Shown in pieces: positions 1 to 9,336 of a stretch of DNA of 64,000 bases. The stretch spans positions 496,001 through 560,000 of the forward strand of contig NZ_PZYZ01000001.1 of the NCBI RefSeq assembly GCF_003047295.1, given 5' to 3'. Numbering within the stretch: position 1 is the first letter of the stretch; each line of letters starts with the position of its first letter. The notes beneath the pieces are model-generated. The model worked only from the letters and a program-made list of their open reading frames with translations. It had not been told where the DNA came from and ran no database searches. Position numbers and translations under genes: made by a program. The stretch comes from Nocardioides sediminis. GTDB taxonomy: Bacteria > Actinomycetota > Actinomycetes > Propionibacteriales > Nocardioidaceae.

Positions 1-462
1 GAGCAGTGCGAAGTGGGCGAGTCGGCCGCAGGCCTCGTTGATGTGGCACACGGCCACCTCCTGGCCCGCGAGGTCGTCGACGTCCTCGATCTCGGCGGGG
101 TTGCCCCGGGGCACGGCGATCACCAGGTGGTCCTCCGCGAGGACGAGGGGTTCGCCGGCGAGGAGGCCGTTGACCTGGACGAGGCCGTAGGGATCCCCCG
201 CGGCCAGCACGTCGGGCATCGTCGCGGAGTCCATCAGGGTCAGGACGTGCCCACCGGCGGAGTCGACGGTGAGCTCCACGGCGACGTCGTGCTCCTCCTC
301 GAAGGCCTCGCCGAGGTCGGCGAAGGCGTGGCGCAGCGAGGCGTCGACGTACACCTCGATCGTCTTCTCCGGCCCGGTGCAGGAGCGCACGACCACGGCG
401 ACCACGAGGAGCACGACGAGCAGCCCGGCGACGCCGAGGACCGCCCTGGGCGGTCGCCTCAC
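1..462 (-). CDS. modA: Molybdate ABC transporter substrate-binding protein ModA (3' end cut by window)
   Basis: Periplasmic-type binding protein that captures molybdate for a ModBC importer. The first 154 residues lie in the window. An N-terminal hydrophobic segment ending near a cysteine (VVVRSCTGPEK) is consistent with a membrane anchor or lipoprotein. It is followed by IEVYVDASLRHAFADLGEAF, the usual start of a ModA mature domain, and by a PDVLAAGDP strand that normally contributes an oxyanion contact. The GTG start overlaps the TGA stop of the upstream TOBE/HTH gene (GTGA), so the two are translationally coupled. ModB and ModC would be expected beyond the left edge. The family call is firm; the anchor type is not. 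Confidence 0.85.
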   Translation of the reverse strand, partial: MRRPPRAVLGVAGLLVVLLVVAVVVRSCTGPEKTIEVYVDASLRHAFADLGEAFEEEHDVAVELTVDSAGGHVLTLMDSATMPDVLAAGDPYGLVQVNGLLAGEPLVLAEDHLVIAVPRGNPAEIEDVDDLAGQEVAVCHINEACGRLAHFALL

Positions 463-860
463 GGGACCTCCACCACGACGTTGGTCGACTTGACCGAGGC
501 GACGGCGCGCACCCCGGGCTCGAGGCCGAGCTCCTCCGCAGCGTCGGTGCTCATGAGGGACACCATCCGGTGCGACCCGCACACCATCTCGACCTGGGCC
601 ATCACGTGGTCCTTCTTGACCCTCGTCACGATCCCGCCCAGCCGGTTGCGAGCGCTGACCGAGCTGGCCCGGCTGAGCTCGCGGTCGGGCTCGTCGAGCA
701 GCGACTCCGCCAGCGCCGCGAGGTCGGTGCCGCGGATCGTGGCCGGGGTGCGGCCGTCGCCCGGCAGGGCGGGGAGGCGACCGGCGTCGACCCACCGGCG
801 CACGGTGTCGACGCTGACGCCCAGCACGTCGGCGGCCTCGGCGAGGCGGTAGGTCGTCAT
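459..860 (-). CDS. HTH-TOBE molybdenum-pterin-binding protein
   Basis: This 133-residue protein has two parts. Residues about 3-55 form a MerR/excisionase-type helix-turn-helix (LAEAADVLGVSVDTVRRWVD). Residues about 68-133 form a TOBE/Mop domain (SARNRLGGIVTRVKKDHVMA) of the kind that binds molybdate or tungstate oxyanions. The combination is common upstream of modABC in actinobacteria, where it probably senses molybdate and controls the transporter; that role is inferred. A CACAAT hexamer on the coding strand (867-872) lies 6 nt before the ATG, suggesting a leaderless transcript. The stop overlaps the modA start. Confidence 0.85.
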   Translation of the reverse strand: MTTYRLAEAADVLGVSVDTVRRWVDAGRLPALPGDGRTPATIRGTDLAALAESLLDEPDRELSRASSVSARNRLGGIVTRVKKDHVMAQVEMVCGSHRMVSLMSTDAAEELGLEPGVRAVASVKSTNVVVEVP

Positions 861-948
861 GCCGCGATTGTGTCCCATCGCCCCGGACGCCCCGACCGGC
901 GCACCCTCCGGTTCCGTTCCGCTGGGGTGGGTGCGGGAGGATCGGGGC

Positions 949-1521
949 GTGAGCGAGCCCGGCGTCAGCACCCCTGCCCCCGAACCCAGCGGTCGGCCGT
1001 CGCGCCACCAGCGCTCGATGGCCGGGATGATCGGGGCGATGCTGATCACGCTGGTGGTGATCGGGGGCTTCGTCCTGCTGCGCGGCTCGCTGCGCGAGCA
1101 GACCGAGGTCGAGGTCCCGCCGGTCGACTACCAGGACGCGGTCGCCGCGGCGGCGGACTCCGGGCTCGAGCTGGCGCACCCCCGCGAGCTGCCCGCGGGG
1201 TGGCGGGCCACGAGCGTCGACCTGAGCCGCGACGAGACGCCGGCGTGGACGATGGGGATGCTCACCGACGAGGGCCGCTTCGTCGGCATCCGCCAGGAGG
1301 TGGAGTCGGCCGACGACATGGCGGCCGTCGCGATCGACGAGGACGCGGTCGAGGGTGACGAGGTCACCCTGGACAGCGAGCTCGCCAGCACCTGGACCAC
1401 CTGGACCGACGACGGCGGCGACACCGGCTACTCCGCCGAGGTCGGGGACGAGACGGTGCTGGTCTACGGGTCGGCGCCGGCCGAGGACATCGAGGAGATC
1501 GTCGGTCTCCTGCGACGCTAG
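949..1521 (+). CDS. DUF4245 family membrane-anchored protein
   Basis: A 190-residue protein with one N-terminal transmembrane helix (about residues 24-44, IGAMLITLVVIGGFVLLRGS) followed by an exported domain rich in Asp and Glu. It matches the actinobacterial DUF4245 family, whose function is unknown. The GTG start is preferred because GAGGAT (937-942) sits 6 nt upstream like other leaderless promoters here, and because longer versions would add non-family residues. It converges on xseB with only about 20 bp between the stops; that gap holds a 10-bp palindrome, CCGCCGGCGG. DUF4245 genes commonly lie next to xseAB/ispH in this phylum. Confidence 0.75.
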   Translation: MSEPGVSTPAPEPSGRPSRHQRSMAGMIGAMLITLVVIGGFVLLRGSLREQTEVEVPPVDYQDAVAAAADSGLELAHPRELPAGWRATSVDLSRDETPAWTMGMLTDEGRFVGIRQEVESADDMAAVAIDEDAVEGDEVTLDSELASTWTTWTDDGGDTGYSAEVGDETVLVYGSAPAEDIEEIVGLLRR

Positions 1522-1540
1522 GTCCGCCGGCGGCGGCCGG

Positions 1541-1759
1541 TCAGGAGCCGTCGCCCTCGATGACCGCGTCGAGGCGCTCCCGCGCGCCGTCGAGCCACGC
1601 CTGGCACACCTGCGCGAGGCGCTCGCCGCGCTCCCAGAGGGCGAGCGACTCCTCGAGGGTGGTGCCGCCGGCCTCCAGCGTGCGGACGACCTCGACGAGC
1701 TCCTCGCGGGCGGCCTCGTAGGTCGGGGTGTCCTGGTCGGGGGTCGGGGAGTCACTCAT
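1541..1759 (-). CDS. xseB: Exodeoxyribonuclease VII small subunit
   Basis: This 72-residue protein is the small subunit that binds the coiled-coil of XseA in exonuclease VII, a single-strand-specific nuclease. The family pattern is clear: [20 protein letters not shown], then [19 protein letters not shown]. The ATG at 1757-1759 gives the usual length; a start further upstream would extend into xseA. The gene overlaps the end of xseA by 8 bp, so the subunits should be made together. Confidence 0.93.
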   Translation of the reverse strand: MSDSPTPDQDTPTYEAAREELVEVVRTLEAGGTTLEESLALWERGERLAQVCQAWLDGARERLDAVIEGDGS

Positions 1760-3020
1760 CGTCGGTTCCTTCGGTGCGGGAGTGGTCGTTGCTGGTGTCG
1801 GCATCCACGCCGGTCGTCCGCGCCAGCACGCGCCCGTCGGCCACCCGGACGCTCACGTCCGTGCCGGCGGCGATCCCGGCGACCGAGGTGACGACGTGCC
1901 CGTCGGCGTCCTGGAGCACGGCGTAGCCGCGCTGGAGGATGGCCAGCGGCGAGAGGGCACGGGCCCGGGCGCGTTGGTGGCCGATGTCGTCGGCCGCCCG
2001 GTCGAGCCGGTGGCCGAGGGTGCGCCGGGCCCGCTCGAGGAGCTGGCCGAGCTCGTCGCTGCGGGCGGCGAGCAGGGTGCGGGGGTCGGCCATCACCGGT
2101 CGCGAGCGCAGCTGGTCGAGGCGCTCCTGCTCGCGGTCGACGATGCGGGTCACCACCGAGCGGACCCGGTCGCGAGCCCAGGTCACCCCGGCGAGCTCCT
2201 CGGCCATGTCGGGCACGAGGAGCTTGGCGGCGTCGGTGGGGGTCGAGGCCCGCACGTCGGCGGCGAGGTCGAGCAGGGGCGAGTCCTGCTCGTGGCCGAT
2301 GGCGGAGACCACCGGGGTGCGGGCGCGGTGGACGGCCCGGAGGAGGGCCTCGTCGGAGAAGGGCAGCAGGTCCTCGACCGAGCCGCCGCCGCGGGCCACG
2401 ACGATCACGTCGACGCCCGGGTCGGCGTCGAGCTTCTCCAGCGCCTCGATGACCTCGCTGGCCGACCGCGGACCCTGCATCGCGGCGTACGCGACGGTGA
2501 ACTCCACCGCCGCCCACCGCCGCCGGGCGTTGTCGAGGACGTCGCGCTCCGCGGCGCTGCCCGGCGCGGTGACCAGGCCGACCCGGGCGGGCAGGAACGG
2601 CAGGTCGCGCTTGAGCTCGGGCGCGAAGAGCCCCTCGGCGGCCAGCAGCTGGCGGCGCCGCTCGATGCGGGCCAGCAGCTCGCCGAGCCCGACCATCCGG
2701 ATGTCGCGGGCGTAGAGCGAGAAGCTGCCGCGGTTGGCGTAGAAGGACGGGCGCGCGTGCACGACGACGCTGGCGCCCTCGACGAGCGGGGGGTTGAGGG
2801 AGTCGAAGAGGGTGCGCTGGCAGGTGAGCGTCATCGAGATGTCGGCGATGGGGTCGCGCAGCGTCATGAACACGGTGCCGACGCCCGGACGGCGGTTGAC
2901 CTGGGCGATCTGACCCTCCACCCACACGGCCCCCAACCGGTCGATCCACTGGCTGACCGCATTGGCCACCGCACGCACCGGTGCCGGTGACTCGAGGGTG
3001 GCGTCGCGCAGGGTGGGCAC
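1752..3020 (-). CDS. xseA: Exodeoxyribonuclease VII large subunit
   Basis: The 422-residue catalytic subunit of exonuclease VII. It opens with an OB-fold (residues about 20-110, [20 protein letters not shown]), followed by the nuclease core carrying [31 protein letters not shown] and [24 protein letters not shown] motifs. It ends in a coiled-coil and a C-terminal segment, [14 protein letters not shown]. The start is GTG. It is divergent from ispH across a 64-bp gap that must hold both promoters. Length and motifs are normal for the family. Confidence 0.95.
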   Translation of the reverse strand: MPTLRDATLESPAPVRAVANAVSQWIDRLGAVWVEGQIAQVNRRPGVGTVFMTLRDPIADISMTLTCQRTLFDSLNPPLVEGASVVVHARPSFYANRGSFSLYARDIRMVGLGELLARIERRRQLLAAEGLFAPELKRDLPFLPARVGLVTAPGSAAERDVLDNARRRWAAVEFTVAYAAMQGPRSASEVIEALEKLDADPGVDVIVVARGGGSVEDLLPFSDEALLRAVHRARTPVVSAIGHEQDSPLLDLAADVRASTPTDAAKLLVPDMAEELAGVTWARDRVRSVVTRIVDREQERLDQLRSRPVMADPRTLLAARSDELGQLLERARRTLGHRLDRAADDIGHQRARARALSPLAILQRGYAVLQDADGHVVTSVAGIAAGTDVSVRVADGRVLARTTGVDADTSNDHSRTEGTDDE

Positions 3021-3071
3021 GCAGCGACCCTAGGGGACGGCGCCGACAGTGCGACCTGCACGTGCGGCTCC

Positions 3072-3077
3072 TAGACT
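3072..3077 (+). promoter_or_regulatory. Probable -10 element of ispH (leaderless)
   Basis: The hexamer TAGACT ends 7 nt before the ispH ATG at 3085, which would place transcription initiation at or next to the start codon. The same spacing recurs before many first genes of the window, for example TAGACT at 15030-15035 before ychF, TAGGGT at 23723-23728 before the nudix gene, TAGGCT at 25367-25372 before mshB and TAGGGT at 58603-58608 before pruA. No convincing -35 box was identified here. Confidence 0.5.
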
Positions 3078-3084
3078 CGCTCCC

Positions 3085-4083
3085 ATGAGCACCGACCTCG
3101 GCCTGCCCCCGGTCCTCGACCCCGAGACCGCCAAGAACGTCCTGCTGGCCGCGCCGCGCGGCTACTGCGCCGGCGTCGACCGGGCGGTCATCACGGTCGA
3201 GAAGGCGCTGGACCTGTACGGCGCCCCGGTCTACGTCCGCAAGCAGATCGTGCACAACAAGCACGTCGTCTCCGACCTCGAGTCCCGGGGTGCGGTCTTC
3301 GTCGAGGAGCTCGACGAGGTCCCCGCCGGCCAGACGGTCGTGTTCTCCGCCCACGGCGTCTCCCCGGCGGTCCACGCCGAGGCGCAGGAGCGCGGGCTCA
3401 AGACCATCGACGCCACCTGCCCGCTGGTGACCAAGGTGCACCACGAGGCCAAGCGGTTCGCCGGCGACGACTACGACATCCTCCTCATCGGCCACGCCGG
3501 GCACGAGGAGGTCGAGGGCACCGCCGGCGAGGCCCCCGACCACATCCAGCTGGTGGAGTCGCCCGCCGACGTCGCCCACATCGAGGTGCGCGACCCGGCC
3601 AAGGTCGCCTGGCTCTCGCAGACCACGCTGTCGGTCGACGAGACCCTCGAGACCGTCGCCGCGATCCGCGAGAAGTTCCCGCTGCTGCTCGACCCGCCGA
3701 GCGACGACATCTGCTACGCCACCCAGAACCGCCAGCTCGCGGTGAAGGAGATCGCCAAGGACGCCGACCTCGTGATCGTGGTCGGCTCGGGCAACTCCTC
3801 CAACTCCGTGCGGCTCGTCGAGGTCGCCCTCGAGGCCGGCGCCAAGGCGTCCTACCGCGTCGACGACGCCTCGGAGATCGACGAGGCCTGGCTCGAGGGC
3901 GTCAGCACGGTGTCGGTGACCTCGGGCGCCTCGGTGCCCGAGGACCTCGTCGACGGGGTGCTCTCCTTCCTCGCCGAGCGCGGCTACCCCGACGCGAAGG
4001 CGGTCCACTCCGCCGAGGAGTCCCTGATCTTCGCCCTGCCGCCGGAGCTGCGCCGCGACCTGCGGGCCGCGCAGAGGGCCTGA
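3085..4083 (+). CDS. ispH: 4-hydroxy-3-methylbut-2-enyl diphosphate reductase IspH
   Basis: The last enzyme of the MEP isoprenoid pathway; it reduces HMBPP to IPP and DMAPP with a [4Fe-4S] cluster. The 332-residue protein shows the three cluster cysteines in [25 protein letters not shown] and [11 protein letters not shown], plus the histidine motif VFSAHGVSP and the loop GSGNSSNS. The ATG at 3085 is chosen because it starts at the family's usual position and has a -10-like TAGACT 7 nt upstream. A YrdC-family gene follows after 4 nt and is probably cotranscribed. Confidence 0.96.
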   Translation: MSTDLGLPPVLDPETAKNVLLAAPRGYCAGVDRAVITVEKALDLYGAPVYVRKQIVHNKHVVSDLESRGAVFVEELDEVPAGQTVVFSAHGVSPAVHAEAQERGLKTIDATCPLVTKVHHEAKRFAGDDYDILLIGHAGHEEVEGTAGEAPDHIQLVESPADVAHIEVRDPAKVAWLSQTTLSVDETLETVAAIREKFPLLLDPPSDDICYATQNRQLAVKEIAKDADLVIVVGSGNSSNSVRLVEVALEAGAKASYRVDDASEIDEAWLEGVSTVSVTSGASVPEDLVDGVLSFLAERGYPDAKAVHSAEESLIFALPPELRRDLRAAQRA

Positions 4084-4087
4084 CGAG

Positions 4088-4711
4088 ATGGCCCGCTTCC
4101 TCGACATCCACCCGGACAACCCGCAGCCGCGCCTGGTGTCGCAGGTCGTCGAGGCGTTGCGGGACGACCAGCTGATCGCCTACCCGACCGACTCCGGCTA
4201 CGCGCTGGGGGCCCGGCTGGGCAACCGCGAGGGGCGCGACCGGATCCTGCGCATCCGCGACCTCGACGAGCGGCACCACTTCACGCTGATGTGCAAGGAC
4301 TTCTCCCAGCTCGGGCAGTTCGTCCACGTCGACAACAACGCGTTCCGCGCGATCAAGGCCGCCACGCCCGGTCCCTACACCTTCATCCTCCCGGCCACCG
4401 GCGAGGTCCCCAAGCGGCTGATGCACCCCAAGAAGCGCACCGTCGGCGTCCGCATCCCCGACCACGTGCTCGTCTGCGCGATCCTCGAGGAGCTGGGGGA
4501 GCCGATCCTCACCAGCACCCTGATCCTGCCTGGCGAGGAGGACGCCCGCACGATGGGTTGGGAGATCAAGGAGGACCTCGACCACGTCGTCGACGTCGTG
4601 ATCGAGTCCGGCGAGGTCACCGCCGAGCCCACCACGGTCATCGACTGGTCCGAGGGCGCCCCCGAGGTCGTGCGCCACGGTGCGGGGGACGCCTCGCGCT
4701 TCGAGGCCTGA
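4088..4711 (+). CDS. YrdC/Sua5/YciO-family protein (threonylcarbamoyl-AMP synthase fold)
   Basis: A 207-residue YrdC-fold protein. The nucleotide and threonine binding entrance appears as LIAYPTDSGYALGARLGN, followed by the RHHFTLMCKDFSQL and PGPYTFILPATGEVP segments and a VGVRIPDH strand. Members of the YrdC/Sua5 group make threonylcarbamoyl-AMP for tRNA t6A. The short form without a C-terminal Sua5 domain, and motifs such as MHPKKRTVGVRIPDH, are nearer the YciO branch, whose role in t6A synthesis is uncertain. It follows ispH after 4 nt and converges with the PBP gene. Confidence 0.8.
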   Translation: MARFLDIHPDNPQPRLVSQVVEALRDDQLIAYPTDSGYALGARLGNREGRDRILRIRDLDERHHFTLMCKDFSQLGQFVHVDNNAFRAIKAATPGPYTFILPATGEVPKRLMHPKKRTVGVRIPDHVLVCAILEELGEPILTSTLILPGEEDARTMGWEIKEDLDHVVDVVIESGEVTAEPTTVIDWSEGAPEVVRHGAGDASRFEA

Positions 4712-4738
4712 CGAGCCTTCCGCCGCCCCGGCGACGGC

Positions 4739-6607
4739 TCAGCGCAGGAACTCCTCCAGCAGCGGCCCGGCCGTCTGCGACCCCGACACCCCGGTCTCGA
4801 CGAAGACCGCGACCGCGAGGTCGCCCTGTGTGGCGATCATCCAGGTGTGGGTGGGCAGGGCGCCCGAGGCGTCCGGCGTGCCGTGCTCCGCGGTGCCGGT
4901 CTTGGCGCCGACCTCCCCGGGCAGGGCCGCCAGGAAGCGGCCCGAGCCCTCCGTGACCACCGCGCGCATCAGGCCGCGCAGCTGCTCCGCCTCCTGCGGT
5001 GTCAGGGGTGTGGGCTCGGTCGCGGCCGGGACCTCGTGGTCGAGCACGAGGCGCGGGGTCACGGTCGTGCCCGCCCGCACCGACGCGGCGACGGCGGCCA
5101 TCGCCATCGGCGAGGCGAGCACCTTGCCCTGCCCGATCAGGGCCGCCGCCCCCTCGGTCTCACCCTCGGGCGGCGGCACCTGCCCGAAGTACGCCGGGAA
5201 GCCGAGGTCGCGGTCGATCCCGAGGCCGAGCGAGCCCGCCGCGTCCGCCAGTGCCCCGTCGTCGAGGCGGCCCCGCTCGGAGATGAAGGCGGTGTTGCAC
5301 GAGCCGGCCACGGCCTGGCGCAGGGTGATCCGGCCGATGCCGGACGCCGGGTAGTCGTCGTAGTTCTTGAAGGTCTTGCCGTCCACCACCGTGGTCGCGT
5401 CGCAGGAGACCGGCGCCTCGGGAGCCAGGCCGGCACGCAGGAGCGCGAGGGAGGTGACGACCTTGAAGGTCGAGCCCGGTGCGTACTGGCCGAACGTGGC
5501 GGCGTTGAGGCCGTCGTTGGCCGGTCCGTTGGCGGCCGCGAGGATCGCGCCGTCGGACGGCCGCAGGGCGACGAGGGCGCTGACGGGTCCGGTGCCGGCG
5601 AGGACCTCCTCGGCCTTCTGCTGCAACGTCGGGTCCAGGGTGAGCCGCAGGGGCCGGCCGGGGGTCAGGGCCTGCTCGAACAGGGTGCGGTCGGCCTCGC
5701 CACCCGTGGCGCTGACGCGTGTGCCGGGGGCGCCGCGCAGCTGGTCGTCGTACCGCGCCTGCAGCCCGGAGAGCCCCACCACGTCACCGGCGGCGACGGC
5801 GCCGTCGGACTGCTCGATCACCTCGGCGGTCGCCTCGCCGACGACACCGAGCAGGGGAGCGGCGAACTCGCGGGTGGGCGCGAGTGGCACCTCGTCGTCG
5901 AGTCGCACCGCGCCGGGGATCCCGCCGTACGCCGGGGTCAGCGTGGTGGCGGCCTCCTCGGCGCGCAGCACCAGTGCCTCGACGAACGCCTTCTCGCCGG
6001 CGGCCTCGACCCGCGCGACGTAGTCCGCGACGCCCAGGTCGAGCTCGCGGGCGATCGCGCGGGCCGAGGACCTCCACCGGTCCGGCGTGGCCTGCGTCTT
6101 GTCCAGGCCGAGGCGCACCACGGGACGGGCGCCGACGATCGTGGCGTCCCCCGCCCCGACCACCTCGCCGCGCTCGGGGGACAGGGTCGTGAGCGCGAGG
6201 ACCTCGCCCTCGACCAGGTCGGGCGCGACGAGGGCGGGCGTCCACCGCACCTGCCAGGCGTCGTCCACCCGGGTGGCCTCGACGGGCGTCTCGTAGGACC
6301 ACTCGGCGCCGTCGAATTGCCAGGTCCAGTCCAGGGTCGCGGACGCCGAGTCGTCCTCGGTCGTCACGCCGGTCGCGTCGACCTCGATCGGCTGGTCCTC
6401 GGGGACGGCGGCCCAGATGGCGGCGAGCTGGTCGCCGGCGGCCGGGTCGTCGACGGGTACGCCGGACAGGTCGCGCGCGGACAGTCCCGCGGCCAGCTCC
6501 TCGAAGGCCGGCCCGGCCGGGTCCCCGCCCTGGCAGGCGGCCAGCGGCAGCAGCAGGAGGCCGGTGGTCAGCCGGGTGACGAGCAGGGTGGGTCGGCGCA
6601 TGGTCAT
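4739..6607 (-). CDS. Class B penicillin-binding protein (lipoprotein-type, NTF2-like N-terminal domain)
   Basis: A 622-residue transpeptidase that cross-links peptidoglycan. An N-terminal hydrophobic stretch ends in a lipobox-like LAAC (about residues 22-25), followed by an NTF2-like/MecR1-type domain, a PBP dimerisation region, and the transpeptidase. Catalytic motifs are present: STFK (Ser379), SCN (Ser436) and KTGT (Lys569). The MecA-like N-domain architecture occurs in a low-affinity PBP group, so reduced beta-lactam affinity is possible but not shown. The ATG at 6607 is used; a second ATG lies two codons in. The hexamer CACGAT lies inside TTGGCACGAT (plus 6609-6618) immediately upstream. 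Confidence 0.9.
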   Translation of the reverse strand: MTMRRPTLLVTRLTTGLLLLPLAACQGGDPAGPAFEELAAGLSARDLSGVPVDDPAAGDQLAAIWAAVPEDQPIEVDATGVTTEDDSASATLDWTWQFDGAEWSYETPVEATRVDDAWQVRWTPALVAPDLVEGEVLALTTLSPERGEVVGAGDATIVGARPVVRLGLDKTQATPDRWRSSARAIARELDLGVADYVARVEAAGEKAFVEALVLRAEEAATTLTPAYGGIPGAVRLDDEVPLAPTREFAAPLLGVVGEATAEVIEQSDGAVAAGDVVGLSGLQARYDDQLRGAPGTRVSATGGEADRTLFEQALTPGRPLRLTLDPTLQQKAEEVLAGTGPVSALVALRPSDGAILAAANGPANDGLNAATFGQYAPGSTFKVVTSLALLRAGLAPEAPVSCDATTVVDGKTFKNYDDYPASGIGRITLRQAVAGSCNTAFISERGRLDDGALADAAGSLGLGIDRDLGFPAYFGQVPPPEGETEGAAALIGQGKVLASPMAMAAVAASVRAGTTVTPRLVLDHEVPAATEPTPLTPQEAEQLRGLMRAVVTEGSGRFLAALPGEVGAKTGTAEHGTPDASGALPTHTWMIATQGDLAVAVFVETGVSGSQTAGPLLEEFLR

Positions 6608-6638
6608 GATCGTGCCAAGCGGACGGCTGCCGCCCGGC

Positions 6639-7076
6639 TCAGTCGGTCGTCGGCGAGTCGCGGACGAGCGAGCGGCGACGCAGGGCGAGGGTCCCCAGGC
6701 ACAGGACGTAGCCGGCGACGAGCGCGGTGCTGTGGTGGGCGAGCCCGGACAGCACGGCCTGCGGGACGCCGTCGCCGGCGTCGGCCACTGTCTCGGGCGC
6801 GACCGCCCCGAGGAGCGTGAAGATCGCGACCATGATGAGTGGGGGCAGCACGCCGACGGCGAAGAAGTCGTGTGGCCTCACCACGAGGGCGACCCCGAGG
6901 CAGAGGACGACGAAGCACAGGTCGAAGAACAGGCTGAGCTCACCGACGAGCGCGAGGTTGACCACCACGACGCTGAGCGCGACGGCCACGCCGAGGGCCA
7001 CGGCCTGCGGACCGGGCTCGATGCCGTCGGTCCACACCGAGCGCGGCGGGGCCTTCGTCTGGCTCACGCGGCACAC
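6639..7076 (-). CDS. DUF6542-like integral membrane protein
   Basis: A 145-residue protein with four predicted hydrophobic helices (about residues 26-48, 51-66, 72-92 and 112-130). The stretch LCLGVALVVRPHDFFAVGVL resembles actinobacterial DUF6542 proteins, whose function is unknown. The start is a GTG at 7076 or a second GTG three codons in (VSQTKAP); the sequence does not decide between them. It lies 31 bp upstream of the PBP gene on the same strand and may share its transcript. Confidence 0.6.
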   Translation of the reverse strand: MCRVSQTKAPPRSVWTDGIEPGPQAVALGVAVALSVVVVNLALVGELSLFFDLCFVVLCLGVALVVRPHDFFAVGVLPPLIMVAIFTLLGAVAPETVADAGDGVPQAVLSGLAHHSTALVAGYVLCLGTLALRRRSLVRDSPTTD

Positions 7077-7118
7077 CGTAGGACGGGCGTGCCGTCGGCG
7101 GGGGGAGCCGCGCCGGGA

Positions 7119-7295
7119 CTACGTCCCGTCCCCGACGGTTCCCTCGGAGGCAGCGTGCCGGGCATGCAGCCGCTCGCGGACCTCGTCGGGGGAGTAGGCG
7201 CGACGTTCGCGCTCCTGGCGGGCCACCGCGGCGCCGGTCACCGCGACCCCCACGACCCCGGCCAGCCCCAGCCACTTCCACCACGCGTGCGCCAT
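7119..7295 (-). CDS. Small membrane protein, 58 residues
   Basis: A short gene with ATG start and TAG stop. It encodes one hydrophobic helix (WKWLGLAGVVGVAVTGAAVA), followed by a strongly basic-then-polar tail (RQERERRAYSPDEVRERLHA). The composition resembles small single-span actinobacterial proteins of unknown function. Support comes from a complete open frame filling an otherwise empty 300-bp gap, a clear transmembrane segment, and an amphipathic helix after it. No function can be assigned. Confidence 0.6.
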   Translation of the reverse strand: MAHAWWKWLGLAGVVGVAVTGAAVARQERERRAYSPDEVRERLHARHAASEGTVGDGT

Positions 7296-7375
7296 GGCAG
7301 CAGGCTAGTGCCCCCGCGGAGTCCCGACTGTCGCACTCGGTCCGTGCACGCGCCCGGTGGGCCAGACTGTCCGCC

Positions 7376-8068
7376 ATGTCCGAACACCCCACCGCCGCAC
7401 ACCTCACGCTCGACGCGGCCGCCGACCTGACCCGGACGGGGGACCTGTGGCTCTTCCGTGGACGCACGGTGGCCGACCGGGCGATCCAGACCCTCACCAA
7501 CTCGCCCGTCAACCACGTCGGGATGGCGGTGGTCATCGACGACCTGCCGCCGCTGCTGTGGCACGCCGAGCTCGGGAAGTCCCTCCCCGACGTCTGGACC
7601 GGCGGTCACCACCGCGGCGTGCAGCTGCACGACCTGCGAGCCGCCGTCGGGCAGTGGCAGCACAGGTACGGCCAGCAGGCCTGGCTCCGCCAGGTCAGCC
7701 CGGAGGTGGGTCGGCCCGAGGAGGACGCCCTGCTCCGCGCGATCGCCCGCCTCGACGGCGTGTCGTTCCCCACCACGACCAGACTGGCCGCCCGCTGGCT
7801 GCGGGGACGGGACGCCTACGTCGCCCGCCGCAAGCGAGGTCGCCCCGTGCGCCCCGAGGCGGCGTTCTGCGCCGAGGTGGTCGCGCTCACGATGCAGGAG
7901 ATGGGCCTGGTCGCCGACGACCGCAAGGCGCAGTGGTTCGACCCGGGCACGTTCTGGAGCGGGGCGTACCTGCCCCTGCGCGACCCGTGGCGGTACGGCG
8001 TGGAGGTCAAGGTCGGCGACGTGCCCGAGGACCACCCGACGCCGAGCAGCCGGCACCGCTGGCGCTGA
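7376..8068 (+). CDS. Permuted papain-like (YiiX/NlpC-P60-type) protein
   Basis: A 230-residue protein that matches the circularly permuted papain fold used by YaeF/YiiX amidases and lipid-modifying NlpC/P60 relatives. It opens with GDLWLFRGRTVADRAIQTLT and a likely catalytic histidine in SPVNHVGMAVV. The candidate nucleophile is the cysteine in AAFCAEVVALTMQEMGL. No signal peptide is seen, so it is probably cytoplasmic. CAGACT (7363-7368) lies 7 nt before the ATG, suggesting a leaderless transcript. The substrate is unknown; fold and catalytic pair are inferred from spacing and neighbouring residues. Confidence 0.7.
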   Translation: MSEHPTAAHLTLDAAADLTRTGDLWLFRGRTVADRAIQTLTNSPVNHVGMAVVIDDLPPLLWHAELGKSLPDVWTGGHHRGVQLHDLRAAVGQWQHRYGQQAWLRQVSPEVGRPEEDALLRAIARLDGVSFPTTTRLAARWLRGRDAYVARRKRGRPVRPEAAFCAEVVALTMQEMGLVADDRKAQWFDPGTFWSGAYLPLRDPWRYGVEVKVGDVPEDHPTPSSRHRWR

Positions 8069-8091
8069 CGGCCCGTCCGGGTGGGGCGGGC

Positions 8092-9294
8092 TCAGGCGCC
8101 GCGGCGGTCGGCCCCCCGACCGCTGCGCCCGCGGTCGTCGCGACCGGGCTCGCGACCGGCGGCGGGGTCCGCGAGTGGTGCGTCGAGGACGGCCGCCCCC
8201 GGCCGGGCCACGTCGTCCAGCGCGGACAGGTCCGGCGCGGTGAGCTCGGGGGCCGACAGCGCGCGTGGCGCCTCCTCGACCTGCCGGGGCGCGTCGAGGT
8301 CGTCGGCGGTCACGCCGAGGTCGCCGAAGCGGCGGGCGGTGACCAGCACCCGTCCCTCCAGGGAGCCGACGGCCGCGTTGTAGGACGACACGGCTGCACC
8401 GAGCGAACGGCCCACCTTGTCGAGGTGGCCACCCAGGGTGCCGAGCCGCTCGTGCAGCTCACGGCCCAGCCGCTGCACCTCGGCGGCCTGGCTGGCCAGC
8501 GTCTCGTGCGACCAGCCGTGCGCCACGGTGCGCAGCAGCGCGATCAGCGTGGTCGGCGTCGCCAGCACGACCTGGCGGGCGGCGGCGTGCTCGAGCAGGT
8601 CGCCCTGGGTCTCGAGCGCGGCCGCGAGGAAGGCCTCGGCGGGCACGAACATGACGACGAACTCGGGGGTCTCGTCCAGCGCCCGCCAGTAGGCCTTGGC
8701 ACCGAGGAGGTCGACGTGGGTGCGCAGCTGGCGCACGTGGCGACGCAGGTGGGCTTCACGCTCCGCGTCGTCCTCGGCAGCCGTCGCGTCGAGGAAGGCG
8801 TCCAGTGGCACCTTGGCGTCGACCACGACGGACTTGCCGCCGGCGAGGTGGACGACCACGTCGGGCCGCAGCACGCCGTCGGCCAGCTGGACCTGCTCGG
8901 AGAAGTCGCAGCGGTCGACGAGCCCCGCCAGCTCGATGGTCCGCCGCAGGTGCAGCTCGCCCCACCGTCCACGCACCTGCGGCTTGCGCAGCGCCGTCGC
9001 CAGCGACGAGGTCTCCCGGCGCAGCGACTCGGTGGTCAGCCGCATGTCGGCGACCTGCTGGCTGAACTGCCCCTGCCACGACGCCCGGGAGTGGTCGAGG
9101 TCGCGCAGCTGGTCGTGCAGGCGCGCGAGCCCCTCGCGGACCAGGGCCTGGTCGGCGGACTCGCGGCGGTCCCGCTCCTGGAGGGCGGCCACGACGCCCG
9201 GCTCCTGGGGCCGCGAACGGACCCAGAGAACGCCGATCAGCCCGCCGAGCACGAGGCCGACGAGGAGGGTCACCGAGGTCGTCAGGAGGTCCAT
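8092..9294 (-). CDS. rmuC: RmuC-family DNA recombination protein
   Basis: A 400-residue protein with an N-terminal membrane helix (LLTTSVTLLVGLVLGGLIGV), a coiled-coil region (about 40-125), and the RmuC nuclease-like core: GRWGELHLRRTIELAGLVDR, RPDVVVHLAGGKSVVVDAKV and FVMFVPAEAFLAAAL. RmuC proteins restrict certain DNA rearrangements and have a PD-(D/E)xK-like fold. The ATG at 9294 is preferred over one 6 codons earlier because CATGCT lies 6 nt upstream of it. The tail after about residue 340 is low-complexity and variable. Confidence 0.9.
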   Translation of the reverse strand: MDLLTTSVTLLVGLVLGGLIGVLWVRSRPQEPGVVAALQERDRRESADQALVREGLARLHDQLRDLDHSRASWQGQFSQQVADMRLTTESLRRETSSLATALRKPQVRGRWGELHLRRTIELAGLVDRCDFSEQVQLADGVLRPDVVVHLAGGKSVVVDAKVPLDAFLDATAAEDDAEREAHLRRHVRQLRTHVDLLGAKAYWRALDETPEFVVMFVPAEAFLAAALETQGDLLEHAAARQVVLATPTTLIALLRTVAHGWSHETLASQAAEVQRLGRELHERLGTLGGHLDKVGRSLGAAVSSYNAAVGSLEGRVLVTARRFGDLGVTADDLDAPRQVEEAPRALSAPELTAPDLSALDDVARPGAAVLDAPLADPAAGREPGRDDRGRSGRGADRRGA

Positions 9295-9336
9295 GGGGCG
9301 AGCATGGACCACGGCACCGACAACGCCGGGGAGGCG

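Noticed and set aside
4711..4739. Terminator between the YrdC-family gene and the PBP gene
   Set aside because: Pairing between GCCG and CGGC stretches is short and interrupted; not distinguishable from background in such GC-rich DNA.
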